Below are positions 1 to 6,393 of a stretch of DNA of 18,590 bases, piece by piece. The notes beneath the pieces are model-generated. The model ran no database searches. It was given only the letters and a program-made list of their open reading frames with translations, and was not told where the DNA came from. Numbering within the stretch: the stretch's first letter is position 1; each line of letters opens with the position of its first letter. The stretch covers positions 6,793 to 25,382 of the forward strand of contig DFYV01000087.1 of NCBI GenBank assembly GCA_002383425.1, written 5' to 3'. The position numbers were made by a program, and so were the translations under genes. The DNA is from Bacteroidales bacterium UBA4073 (lineage in GTDB: Bacteria; Bacteroidota; Bacteroidia; Bacteroidales; Tenuifilaceae).

Positions 1-30
1 GAAGATAGAGGAAGATAGAGGAAGTTAGAG
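1..30. repeat. 10-base purine-rich tandem repeat at window edge
   Basis: Three consecutive 10-base units are visible: GAAGATAGAG twice, then GAAGTTAGAG with one change. A further degenerate stretch (AAATGTTAGG) follows. The array may continue to the left of the window. It lies in non-coding sequence downstream of the EamA gene. No function can be read from it. Confidence 0.85.
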
Positions 31-53
31 AAATGTTAGGGAAAATTATTCAA

Positions 54-133
54 TGTTCACCCTGTGAAATCCAACGAATGCTGATATTTCACAGTGAACA
101 GGAATTATCCAAAGACAAAATTATTTCACAGGG
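54..133. repeat. three-armed inverted repeat
   Basis: A left arm at 54-70 (TGTTCACCCTGTGAAAT) pairs with a right arm at 86-100 (ATTTCACAGTGAACA) apart from a two-base bulge. The inner part of the same left arm (CCCTGTGAAAT, 60-70) is also a perfect 11-base complement of a second right arm at 123-133. The left arm can therefore form either of two mutually exclusive stems. It lies about 90 bases downstream of the EamA stop codon. It could be a terminator-like structure or a remnant of an interspersed repeat; there is no clear T-run. Confidence 0.6.
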
Positions 134-220
134 CAAGGCCTCAGCCTTAAGGAAATTAATCCCTTGTTATCGGGTAATATAGACCCAAGAAAAATAGCTG
201 GATGTTATATAAGATTGTAG

Positions 221-1129
221 CTATAAGAAAAATATTGCAACACCCACCACGGTAATTATTGCACCAGCAAGTTCTTTTGCTGTCACTTTTTCCTTGAAAA
301 CGATTACTGAGGGGGCAATGATAAGAACTGGTACAATGGACATTAAGGCTGAGGCAACCCCCGTTGAGGTGTATTTTACTGCCAGGAGCGAAAACGAAAC
401 GCCCAGAAATGGGCCAAAAAAAGAACCCACCAAAAGTCTTTTCATGGCCTTACCGTTTTGAACGGCATTAGTAAGTTTTTTCCACTTATTGGAAAAGACA
501 AAAAAGAGTGAGAAACCTATTATTCCTGTAATAACCCGAATTTGAACTGAGGGGATAACATCGTAACCAGCCATACCGTATTTGCTTAGGACTAAGCCAC
601 CTGCTTGACCCAAGGCTCCGCCAAATGCCAGCAAAATTCCGGTTAATGGGTACGACAGTTTCACCCGCTTTCCGTTACCGTTCGCATCAGGTGCTTGACG
701 CTCAAGCACTACGAGCACAATTCCGACCAACACAACTGCCATGGCTACGAACTGGCTTAACGTTAAGGTTTCACCCATGCTTAACCAGCCTAAAACAGCA
801 GCCATTGGCGGTGCTAACGACATGATAAGCATCGATATACGTGAGCCAATTATTACATACGACTGAAAAAGGAATAGATCGCCCAGTACGAAGCCGACCA
901 GGCCAGAGAGCGAAAGCCATACCCATTGGTGTGTGCCAGCATCAACAGGGAAGGCTTTACCCCTGCTAACCCATGCGTAAACCGAAAGGAACACGAAAGC
1001 TGTTACAAGTCGCAGGAGGTTTACCGAGAGCGAGCCAACTTTTCGACTTGCCGATTCAAATGCTAAAGCGGTAATAGTCCAAAATACGGCCGTGAGTAGT
1101 GCTGCAAGCTCTCCATAGTATTGTTCCAT
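221..1129 (-). CDS. EamA/DMT-family transporter
   Basis: This 302-residue inner-membrane protein is built of about ten hydrophobic segments, arranged as two tandem EamA repeats (roughly residues 5-142 and 160-302). The second half ends in the characteristic pattern of small residues around SALMSIVPVLIIAPSVIVFKE followed by a last helix (AGAIITVVGVAIFFL). That is the layout and length of drug/metabolite-transporter superfamily exporters. The substrate cannot be inferred, since family members export amino acids, nucleotide sugars and other small molecules. A polar loop (residues 143-157, rich in Asn, Gly, Lys and Arg) separates the halves. The ATG start gives a normal N-terminal hydrophobic segment. 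No convincing TAnnTTTG promoter is seen immediately upstream. The gene stands alone, downstream of the rpsT terminator. Confidence 0.85.
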   Translation of the reverse strand: MEQYYGELAALLTAVFWTITALAFESASRKVGSLSVNLLRLVTAFVFLSVYAWVSRGKAFPVDAGTHQWVWLSLSGLVGFVLGDLFLFQSYVIIGSRISMLIMSLAPPMAAVLGWLSMGETLTLSQFVAMAVVLVGIVLVVLERQAPDANGNGKRVKLSYPLTGILLAFGGALGQAGGLVLSKYGMAGYDVIPSVQIRVITGIIGFSLFFVFSNKWKKLTNAVQNGKAMKRLLVGSFFGPFLGVSFSLLAVKYTSTGVASALMSIVPVLIIAPSVIVFKEKVTAKELAGAIITVVGVAIFFL

Positions 1130-1192
1130 AGAACGTATTAAAATTTAAATCACCAAACTTGGAATGTATTAGTAGAGTAAGGTTTAATTACG

Positions 1193-1232
1193 AAAAACAA
1201 AATGGGCTATCTTCCTGGAGACAGCCCATTTT
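1193..1232 (-). terminator. rho-independent terminator of rpsT
   Basis: A perfect 10-base stem (AGCCCATTTT at 1223-1232 against AAAATGGGCT at 1199-1208) encloses a 14-base loop. On the minus strand it is followed by TTGTTTTTCG. It lies 26 bases after the rpsT stop codon and is well placed to end the tRNA-Glu/rpsT transcript before the EamA gene. Confidence 0.8.
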
Positions 1233-1258
1233 ATATGCAAATTAAGTGATTTAGTAAA

Positions 1259-1513
1259 CTACTGAAGCGAGTTAACGTGTTTCTGAATAGAACTTTTCAG
1301 GTTAGCAGCTTTATTCTTATGTATGATGTTGCGCTTAGCTAACTTATCAAGCATTGCTGAAACCTTTGGAAGAAGTTCCATTGCAGCAGCCTTATCGGTG
1401 GTGTCACGTAAAGCCTTTAAGGCATTACGGGTAGTTTTGGCGTAGTAACGGTTATGTAATCTACGAACTTCCGATTGCCTATTTCTTTTTTCTGCTGATT
1501 TGTGATTTGCCAT
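1259..1513 (-). CDS. rpsT: 30S ribosomal protein S20
   Basis: The product is an 84-residue, very basic, helical protein that binds 16S rRNA in the small subunit. The N-terminus MANHKSAEKRNRQSEVRR and the later KAAAMELLPKVSAMLDKLAKRNIIHKNKAANLKS match the conserved S20 pattern (start MANxKSAxKR, then NxIHKNKAARxKS). The length is normal for the family. The gene lies 25 bases downstream of tRNA-Glu on the same strand, with no promoter motif between them. The two are probably cotranscribed from the promoter at 1655-1685 and ended by the hairpin at 1199-1232. There is no Shine-Dalgarno sequence, as is common in Bacteroidota. Confidence 0.97.
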   Translation of the reverse strand: MANHKSAEKRNRQSEVRRLHNRYYAKTTRNALKALRDTTDKAAAMELLPKVSAMLDKLAKRNIIHKNKAANLKSSIQKHVNSLQ

Positions 1514-1538
1514 TGCTAGTAAAGTATTATTATGTTAG

Positions 1539-1610
1539 TAGCCCGTAGGGGAATCGAACCCCTGTTACAAGGATGAAAACCTTGCGTCCTAACCCCTAGA
1601 CGAACGGGCC
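1539..1610 (-). tRNA. tRNA-Glu (anticodon UUC)
   Basis: Read on the minus strand, a complete cloverleaf is visible. The acceptor strands GGCCCGT and ACGGGCT pair (one terminal G-U), with discriminator A. The D arm contains GTCTAGGGGTTAGGAC. The anticodon stem CAAGG/CCTTG encloses the loop TTTTCAT with anticodon TTC. The T arm is AGGGG-TTCGATT-CCCCT. CCA is not encoded. The gene decodes GAA/GAG and heads a short transcript with rpsT. Confidence 0.96.
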
Positions 1611-1618
1611 TTTGCATG

Positions 1619-1651
1619 CCGCTTTGTAAAGCATTATACCGTACAAAGCGG
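1619..1651 (-). promoter_or_regulatory. hairpin in tRNA-Glu leader
   Basis: The arms CCGCTTTGTA (1619-1628) and TACAAAGCGG (1642-1651) are perfectly complementary over 10 bases, with a 13-base loop. From the promoter motif at 1655-1662, transcription should start near 1648, so most of this stem lies in the short leader ending at the tRNA 5' end (1610). It could guide 5' processing by RNase P or protect the precursor. The role is inferred; the structure is directly visible. Confidence 0.6.
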
Positions 1652-1654
1652 GTG

Positions 1655-1685
1655 CAAAGGTAAACTATAATTTTTTTTCTACAAA
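1655..1685 (-). promoter_or_regulatory. Bacteroidota-type promoter for tRNA-Glu and rpsT
   Basis: On the minus strand, TTTG (1682-1685) and TACCTTTG (1655-1662) are separated by exactly 19 bases. This is the consensus architecture of the primary sigma factor in Bacteroidota (TTTG, N19, TAnnTTTG). The spacer contains an A-rich tract of eight. The element lies 45 bases upstream of the mature tRNA. Confidence 0.8.
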
Positions 1686-1703
1686 ATATCTCAAATATAT
1701 TTT

Positions 1704-2177
1704 TTACTTAAAGGTGTAGCGAATGGCTAACCCTGCATTGAACCAAATACCGGGCGATTCAATAATATTAAGAATCGGGAGTACATCGAGGCTTAAGCTA
1801 ATGGGTGCATCCTTAAAGGTATATTCCAGGCCAATAACACCATCGGCGCCTAGAAAAACAGTGCTACCATAGTTATTTTCAAAAGGGTTGCTTTTGTCGG
1901 CATCGGCAGTAGCAAAATGTGCACCAAAGCCATAGTACCATTTTAAGCCTGGGGCATCGGGAATTTGGTTGTGTAGCTGGTAAAGGCCAGTAATGCCTAT
2001 TCCACCCCAACCAAACGAGAGAACCCCCTCAACCGCCGATTTTTGGGCAAAGAAATGTTTAACGGTTACACCTGAAGGATAACCTCCTCTTAATCCAATG
2101 CCAGTTTTGTAATCCTGTGCATTGGCCGCTGTGGTTATAATGAACAGCGCTGAAAAAATGATAAGGGCTCTTTTCAT
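1704..2177 (-). CDS. small secreted outer-membrane beta-barrel-like protein
   Basis: The 157-residue product has a clear signal peptide (MKRALIIFSALFIITTAANA, cleavage expected before QDYK). The mature part is rich in Gly and aromatic residues, with alternating hydrophobic strands (GIGLRGGYPSGVTVKHFF, VEGVLSFGWGGIGITGLYQL, YYGFGAHFA, ISLSLDVLPIL). It ends in an aromatic-type strand, WFNAGLAIRYTFK, as expected for an outer-membrane barrel. No named family is recognised and no function can be given. The reading frame is open back to an ATG at 2201, but that codon lies upstream of the predicted transcription start (about 2192) and would spoil the signal peptide. The ATG at 2177 was therefore chosen. 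The gene follows mpl on the same strand with a 54-base gap. Confidence 0.75.
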   Translation of the reverse strand: MKRALIIFSALFIITTAANAQDYKTGIGLRGGYPSGVTVKHFFAQKSAVEGVLSFGWGGIGITGLYQLHNQIPDAPGLKWYYGFGAHFATADADKSNPFENNYGSTVFLGADGVIGLEYTFKDAPISLSLDVLPILNIIESPGIWFNAGLAIRYTFK

Positions 2178-2198
2178 AGTTAACGAATTTATACCGTG

Positions 2199-2229
2199 CA
2201 AATTTATTTTATTTGGGATTAATATGAAA
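2199..2229 (-). promoter_or_regulatory. probable promoter of the beta-barrel-like gene
   Basis: On the minus strand, TAAATTTG (2199-2206) fits TAnnTTTG. TTTC (2226-2229) lies 19 bases upstream as a weak match to TTTG. The expected start near 2192 leaves a leader of about 15 bases before the ATG at 2177. The upstream element overlaps the region just before the mpl stop. Confidence 0.55.
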
Positions 2230-2231
2230 TC

Positions 2232-3593
2232 TTATACAACAATCTTATCAGCTAAATGTTGCAAATCGACCCCTGCAAAGTTACCCGAGGTCATTACTAT
2301 AAGGTTAGTGTTGTTCCAGCTTTGCTTTAAAAGTGTTTCAATCAGTTCATTGGAATTTATAAAGATATTTGGAGTAGGGCTACCAAAGCTTTTAAGTACA
2401 TCGGTTGGTTCAAGGTAAGGCAGTTTTTTCATTTCAACGGCTTGTGGGTCATAGAACACGTAAGCAGTATCGGCACCGACAAGTGTGCCATTATACTGAT
2501 TCAAAAACTCCTTGGTTAAACTACTATATGTGTGAAGTTCAAAACATATTACCAGCCTACGGTTGGGGTTTTGCTGTTTTACTGCCTCAATGGTAGCTTT
2601 AACCTTAGAGGGTGAGTGTGCAAAATCAAGGTAAACGCTGGTTGTGGAATTCTGTGCAAGTAGCTGTAAACGTTTAGCAGCCCCTTCAAAATTCGCTATG
2701 GCTTCGTAGAACTGAGAATCGCTTACCCCTATGGCTTTGCAAGCAGTCAAGGCTGCCGAAATGTTTTGCATGTTATGCTTACCAAACACCATAAGGTCGA
2801 TTGAAGTGCCATTAGTGATTAGCTTGCAGGTACCATTGGTAATTTCGAATGGGTGGGTGCGGTAAGGTATTCTTTTGATGTCGGTTCGGGGGTTAGCCTC
2901 AACCACATTACAAACTTCCGGATCGTCGGCATAGTATATGATTGTGCCATTGGGCTCAATGCACTCAATAAAACGTGCAAATTGTTGGCGATAAATTTCG
3001 AAAGTTGGGAAAACATTGATATGATCCCACGATATACCCGATATTATGGCAATGTTTGGTTGGTAAACGTGAAACTTTGGACGTGGATCGATAGGTGAAG
3101 TAAGATACTCGTCGCCTTCAAAAACAGCCAGGGTGGAATCGTCGGAAAACGAAACCATATTATCAAACCCTTTTAGCTGGGCGCCCACCATGTAATCGAA
3201 CCTGTAATTTAGGTGTTTTAGTACGTGCATTATCATCGATGTAATGGTGGTTTTGCCATGGCTTCCTCCTACCACAATTCTGGTTTTATGCCTCGCTTGT
3301 TCGAAGAGGTACTCCGGGTAGGAGTATATTTTTATTCCGAGTTCTTTTGCTTTTAGCAGCTCGGGGTTATCGGCACGAGCATGCATGCCCAGAACGATGG
3401 CATCGATTTGGGTGGTTATGGCATTGGGGTTCCAGCCCTGATACTTGGGCAACAGCCCATGTTTCTTGAGTCGTGAAAGTGATGGTTCAAAAATCTCGTC
3501 GTCTGAACCGGTTACATGATACCCTTTTAGCTTCAGGGCAATGGCCAGATTATGCATTGCGCTACCGCCTATGGCTATAAAGTGAACTCGCAT
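2232..3593 (-). CDS. mpl: UDP-MurNAc:tripeptide ligase (Mpl-type Mur ligase)
   Basis: The 453-residue protein is a complete cytoplasmic Mur ligase of the MurC/Mpl branch. It has an N-terminal Rossmann-like domain beginning IAIGGSAMHNLAIALKLKG and an ATP-binding loop GSHGKTT (residues 110-116). It also has EGDEY (159-163), SWDHIN (188-193), the central GKHNMQN motif (271-277) and DFAHSP (323-328) in the C-terminal domain. The opening and the length fit Mpl better than MurC. Mpl joins recycled L-Ala-gamma-D-Glu-meso-DAP tripeptide to UDP-MurNAc in peptidoglycan recycling. The gene sits 34 bases behind a GH25 muramidase gene with no promoter motif in the gap, so the two probably form an operon. 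Annotation as MurC is the main alternative. Confidence 0.85.
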   Translation of the reverse strand: MRVHFIAIGGSAMHNLAIALKLKGYHVTGSDDEIFEPSLSRLKKHGLLPKYQGWNPNAITTQIDAIVLGMHARADNPELLKAKELGIKIYSYPEYLFEQARHKTRIVVGGSHGKTTITSMIMHVLKHLNYRFDYMVGAQLKGFDNMVSFSDDSTLAVFEGDEYLTSPIDPRPKFHVYQPNIAIISGISWDHINVFPTFEIYRQQFARFIECIEPNGTIIYYADDPEVCNVVEANPRTDIKRIPYRTHPFEITNGTCKLITNGTSIDLMVFGKHNMQNISAALTACKAIGVSDSQFYEAIANFEGAAKRLQLLAQNSTTSVYLDFAHSPSKVKATIEAVKQQNPNRRLVICFELHTYSSLTKEFLNQYNGTLVGADTAYVFYDPQAVEMKKLPYLEPTDVLKSFGSPTPNIFINSNELIETLLKQSWNNTNLIVMTSGNFAGVDLQHLADKIVV

Positions 3594-3627
3594 TTTAAGT
3601 TACTTGTTGAGGTTAAGGAATTAGGTT

Positions 3628-4344
3628 TTATCGTTTTTTATTATTTAGGTACTGTTTCCACTCAATGGTATTACCGTAAAAAACGTTGAAATCGACCTTG
3701 CCCTGAACCCCTTTCAGGCGACCTTCGTGGTGGTACTGCCAAAAGGTCCAGGGTTTATCAATGTTAGGCGTATGGTCGAAAGAGCAAATCCAAATATCGT
3801 TTTCGGGAAATGCATCGGAAATGTACCATTTAAAGGTATCCTTATTGGTATAAATCAGAATTTTTTGTCCGGTGGTGTTTTCCACAAGTTTGACAAAATC
3901 AATTAGGTCAGCAATAATTTGCTTACGAGGGCGTCGAACCACATTTCCCCATTCCTCAACATCAACCACGGGCGGCAAATCGATCTTAAGGCCATCGATG
4001 GCATTTAAAAAATTGTGTGCCTGGGTGGTACCCTTTCGGTTGAAGTTGAAGAAATGGTAAGCGCCAACTGGAATTCCTGCCTCTTGGGCTCGTTTCACGT
4101 TATCCCTGAACGATTTATCCTTTAAGGTCGCGCCCTCGCTTGCTTTAATAATAACAAAATCAACATTTTGCTCTTTTACTTTTATCCAATCGATATTTCC
4201 TGTATGCGATGAAACATCTATACCCCAAATAAGGTATCGGTGATGAGGATCAGAAATGAAACGGACAACAATCCAAACCGCCAGAGTACCAATGAATAAG
4301 GCAATGGGTAAAACGTAATGGTTATTTCTTTTTTTCTTCCGCAT
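3628..4344 (-). CDS. membrane-anchored GH25 muramidase (lysozyme)
   Basis: The 238-residue protein starts with a basic tail (MRKKKRNN) and one hydrophobic segment (about residues 11-30), so it is probably held in the inner membrane with its catalytic domain in the periplasm. The rest is one glycoside hydrolase 25 barrel. GIDVSSHTGNIDW carries the conserved Asp43. It is followed by FVIIKASEG, GAYHFF and the catalytic DVE motif (Asp128, Glu130), then ILIYTN and FWQYHHEG. The family cleaves the MurNAc-GlcNAc beta-1,4 bond of peptidoglycan. No phage genes are nearby, and pairing with mpl suggests cell-wall turnover rather than phage lysis. A promoter with TATATTTG lies immediately upstream. Confidence 0.9.
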   Translation of the reverse strand: MRKKKRNNHYVLPIALFIGTLAVWIVVRFISDPHHRYLIWGIDVSSHTGNIDWIKVKEQNVDFVIIKASEGATLKDKSFRDNVKRAQEAGIPVGAYHFFNFNRKGTTQAHNFLNAIDGLKIDLPPVVDVEEWGNVVRRPRKQIIADLIDFVKLVENTTGQKILIYTNKDTFKWYISDAFPENDIWICSFDHTPNIDKPWTFWQYHHEGRLKGVQGKVDFNVFYGNTIEWKQYLNNKKR

Positions 4345-4357
4345 AGCTGTAAAGGTG

Positions 4358-4387
4358 CAAATATACTGAAATGTTACGGCTTACAAA
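4358..4387 (-). promoter_or_regulatory. promoter of the muramidase-mpl operon
   Basis: On the minus strand, TTTG (4384-4387) and TATATTTG (4358-4365) are separated by 18 bases, one short of the Bacteroidota optimum. The motif ends 13 bases before the muramidase ATG, giving a very short leader. Confidence 0.7.
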
Positions 4388-4431
4388 GAAGGGGTAAAAA
4401 GTGGAGTTAAGCACATTGTTCAATGCAAATT

Positions 4432-4464
4432 GAAATTAGAAGGTAGAAATTAGAAGGTAGAAAT
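4432..4464. repeat. 14-base tandem repeat, about 2.4 copies
   Basis: The unit GAAATTAGAAGGTA occurs at 4432-4445 and 4446-4459 without a mismatch. A third partial copy (GAAAT) runs to 4464. It is non-coding and purine-rich, similar in flavour to the repeat at 1-30. Confidence 0.9.
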
Positions 4465-4483
4465 ATGAGTATGCTCCGAAAAC

Positions 4484-4523
4484 CACGAAAGCAAGAAAAC
4501 ACGAAGGCAAGATAACACGACAG
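4484..4523. repeat. 16-base tandem repeat, about 2.4 copies
   Basis: The units CACGAAAGCAAGAAAA (4484-4499) and CACGAAGGCAAGATAA (4500-4515) differ at two positions. A partial third unit (CACGACAG) follows. The block lies 19 bases after the 14-base repeat and upstream of the S23-type remnant. Confidence 0.85.
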
Positions 4524-4666
4524 AATGAAATGGGAGAGATAAGAAAACATATCGGTGTTAATAGCTATATATACAAATCCAAACCAGGGGAAATTATGAA
4601 AATCTTTATACATCTCGTACCATCGTGCTATCTCTCAATCGTGTGTATTTTTGGTTCGCATGCAAT

Positions 4667-4929
4667 GAAAGAGACTTTTCGGAGGTGACTCAAATATGGA
4701 AAATGATTAGTTGAGCCGATGGATTATTCTATTCTAAAAAAGTGGTAATGAATCAATTGGTTTGTTCTGCTACTTCGGTTGGCGCTAATTATAGGGCAGC
4801 TTACAGGCAAGAAGCGACAAGGTAATTATTGCAAAACTTAATATTGTTTTTAGAAGAAATGGATGAATGCTGTTTTTGATTGAAATTATTCAAACGAAAA
4901 AATGGTATGCTGTTGAAACCTATTCAAAA
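4667..4929 (+). pseudogene. remnant of four-helix-bundle (S23/IVP family) gene
   Basis: Translating the plus strand from 4715 gives a stretch ending KKVVMNQLVCSATSVGANYR then AAYRQEATR. This is the signature of the S23 ribosomal intervening-sequence / four-helix-bundle family (usual form: QLxRSxTSVGANYRAA). A stop (4823-4825) interrupts it. The expected continuation appears in shifted frames: IIAKLNIVF (4825-4851), LEEMDEC (4850-4870) and LFLIEIIQTKKWYAVETYSK (4870-4929). This matches the family order FIAKLxIVLEExDExLFWLE. At least three frameshifts and an earlier TGA (4712-4714) are needed. A weaker N-terminal match may start near 4667 (ERDFSEVTQIWKMI). The C-terminal helix is missing and similarity stops where the palindrome at 4929 begins. 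Intact members form small helical bundles of uncertain function; Avd of diversity-generating retroelements belongs to the same fold family, but no reverse transcriptase is present here. Confidence 0.8.
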
Positions 4930-4974
4930 GTTGTAGAGACGTAGCATGCCACGTCTCTACAACTGTCGTTGTAG
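4929..4974. repeat. GTAGAGACGT palindrome (REP-like), possible trkA terminator
   Basis: AGTTGTAGAGACGT (4929-4942) and ACGTCTCTACAACT (4951-4964) form a perfect 14-base stem with an 8-base loop. A further GTTGTAG (4968-4974) can compete for the right arm, giving a second smaller hairpin. Read on the minus strand, the stem follows the trkA stop by 13 bases and ends in TTTTG, so it could terminate trkA. Palindromes with a GTAGAGACG core are known as dispersed intergenic repeats in several bacterial groups; that it belongs to them is my recollection, not a search result. Confidence 0.8.
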
Positions 4975-4977
4975 CAT

Positions 4978-6318
4978 TTAGTTGAAGTACTTGCCAACCT
5001 TGTTGATGGCAGTGGGGAGTGCAAAAACAACAACGCGATCGTAGGGTTTAATTTCGGTATCCCCTTTGGCAATAAAAGCATTATCGCCCCTGACCACACC
5101 GCCAACAATAGCATCCTTGGGGAACACTATATCTTTAAGTTTTCCTTTGGTAATTGGTGCTCCTGGTTTAACAATAAACTCAAGCACCTCCGCATCGGAA
5201 CCTGTTAGGCACTTGATGGTGGACACATCGGTGCTCATGGTATATCGGAAGATTCGGCTTGCTGTAATCATTTTTTTGTTGATCACAGTGTCAACGCCAA
5301 TGCTCTCGGCCAAACGGATATAGTTGATGTTTTCAATTTCGGCAATGGTTTTCTTTACGCCCATTCGCTTGGCAATGATGCACGAAAGAATATTGGTTTC
5401 AGAGTTACCGGTAACTGCAACAAAGGCATCCATATACTGTAAACCCTCTTCAATCAGCAGATCGGTATCGCGGCCATCGCCATTGATAACAAGGGCATTC
5501 TTAAACTGTTCGGCTAACATTTCGCTCTTTTCTGGGTCAACCTCAATAATTTTTATGTTCATTGAGCGTTCCAGCTCAGTGGCAAGGTGTATGGCTATAC
5601 GGCTACCGCCCAGAATCATTAGGTTGTTGACATCAATATTCTTTTTACCGGAATACTCAAGCATTTCTTTAATACCATTATGGTTGGCGATAACGTAAAC
5701 AAGATCGTTAACCTTAAACTGGTCGTTGCCGCGGGGAATTAAGGTTTCGCCTTCACGTGAGATGGCAACAGCCCGATAATCCAATTTTTCGGTATTTTTG
5801 GTAGCTTGTAGTAAGGTGTAATTAATAACAGGTGAATCCTCTTCGAGTTTAAAAACTATAAGTGAAAGCTTTCCGCCCGAGAAATCGACAAACTCAGTTG
5901 AGCTGGTTTGCCCCAGCAAGGTATTAATTTCATGGGCTGCCAGCTTTTCGGGGTAGATTAGTGAGTCGATGCCAAGATTCAGGAAAATCTCCTTGTTATT
6001 AGGCTGTAGGTATTCCCACTTATCTATTCGGGCAATTACTTTTTTTGCGCCAAGCTTTTTGGCCAGGGTTGCCGACACAATATTTGTTTCCTCAGAGTGT
6101 GCCACCGCAATGAACAAATCGGCTTTTTTGATATTAGCCTCTTTCAGCACTTTTATTGAGGTGGCAGAGCCCTGTATGGTGAGAACATCGGCGCTGGCTG
6201 TTAAATGGCTAAGCATCTCCTCATCGGGGTCAATCACCGTAACATCGTGGTACTCCTTAGCTAACATTTTTGCTAAGTGCGTTCCTACTTCGCCTGCACC
6301 AACAACTATAATATTCAT
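4978..6318 (-). CDS. trkA: Trk potassium uptake regulatory subunit TrkA
   Basis: The 446-residue cytoplasmic protein consists of two tandem RCK modules, each an NAD-binding Rossmann domain followed by an RCK_C (TrkA-C) domain. The first begins MNIIVVGAGEVGTHLAKML, with GAGEVG at 7-12 and the ribose-binding acid at Asp30. The second begins NLMILGGSRIAIHLATEL (GGSRIA at 237-242). IDKWEYL and IAEIENINYIRLAESIGVDTVINKK are typical of TrkA. The protein gates a TrkH/TrkG-type potassium channel by binding NAD(H) or nucleotides; the membrane partner is not in this window. It lies 75 bases downstream of comEC on the same strand with no strong promoter motif between them. It may be read from the comEC transcript or from a weak TTACTTTG element near its start. 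Confidence 0.93.
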   Translation of the reverse strand: MNIIVVGAGEVGTHLAKMLAKEYHDVTVIDPDEEMLSHLTASADVLTIQGSATSIKVLKEANIKKADLFIAVAHSEETNIVSATLAKKLGAKKVIARIDKWEYLQPNNKEIFLNLGIDSLIYPEKLAAHEINTLLGQTSSTEFVDFSGGKLSLIVFKLEEDSPVINYTLLQATKNTEKLDYRAVAISREGETLIPRGNDQFKVNDLVYVIANHNGIKEMLEYSGKKNIDVNNLMILGGSRIAIHLATELERSMNIKIIEVDPEKSEMLAEQFKNALVINGDGRDTDLLIEEGLQYMDAFVAVTGNSETNILSCIIAKRMGVKKTIAEIENINYIRLAESIGVDTVINKKMITASRIFRYTMSTDVSTIKCLTGSDAEVLEFIVKPGAPITKGKLKDIVFPKDAIVGGVVRGDNAFIAKGDTEIKPYDRVVVFALPTAINKVGKYFN

Positions 6319-6393
6319 GGTTTATGAATAAAAATAAATTGCAAAGTAATATCATTTTTAATCAAAAGGTACTTGGGAAGTGATAAATAATGT

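Larger units (their letters stand above)
4345..4977. other. gene-free stretch with repeats and a decayed gene
   Basis: No intact gene is credible between the muramidase start and the trkA stop. From left to right it holds the muramidase promoter, a 14-base tandem repeat (4432-4464) and a 16-base tandem repeat (4484-4523). These are followed by about 140 bases with nothing recognised, a frameshifted remnant of a four-helix-bundle (S23-type) gene, and a strong palindrome adjoining trkA. An open frame of 68 codons on the minus strand (4407-4613) runs through the tandem repeats and looks fortuitous. Confidence 0.8.

Noticed and set aside
54..133. CRISPR array suggested by recurring ATTTCACAG segments
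   Set aside because: There are only three short arms in mixed orientation, irregular spacing and no cas genes.
3628..4344. Phage lysis module suggested by the GH25 lysozyme
   Set aside because: No holin, structural or integrase genes are present; the enzyme is membrane-anchored and paired with a cell-wall recycling ligase.
4407..4613. 68-codon minus-strand open frame in the muramidase-trkA gap
   Set aside because: It runs through two tandem repeat blocks and its Phe/Leu-rich product is a by-product of purine-rich repeats on the other strand.
4667..4929. Diversity-generating retroelement, because Avd shares the S23 four-helix-bundle fold
   Set aside because: No reverse transcriptase, template repeat or variable repeat is present; only a decayed S23-type frame is seen.
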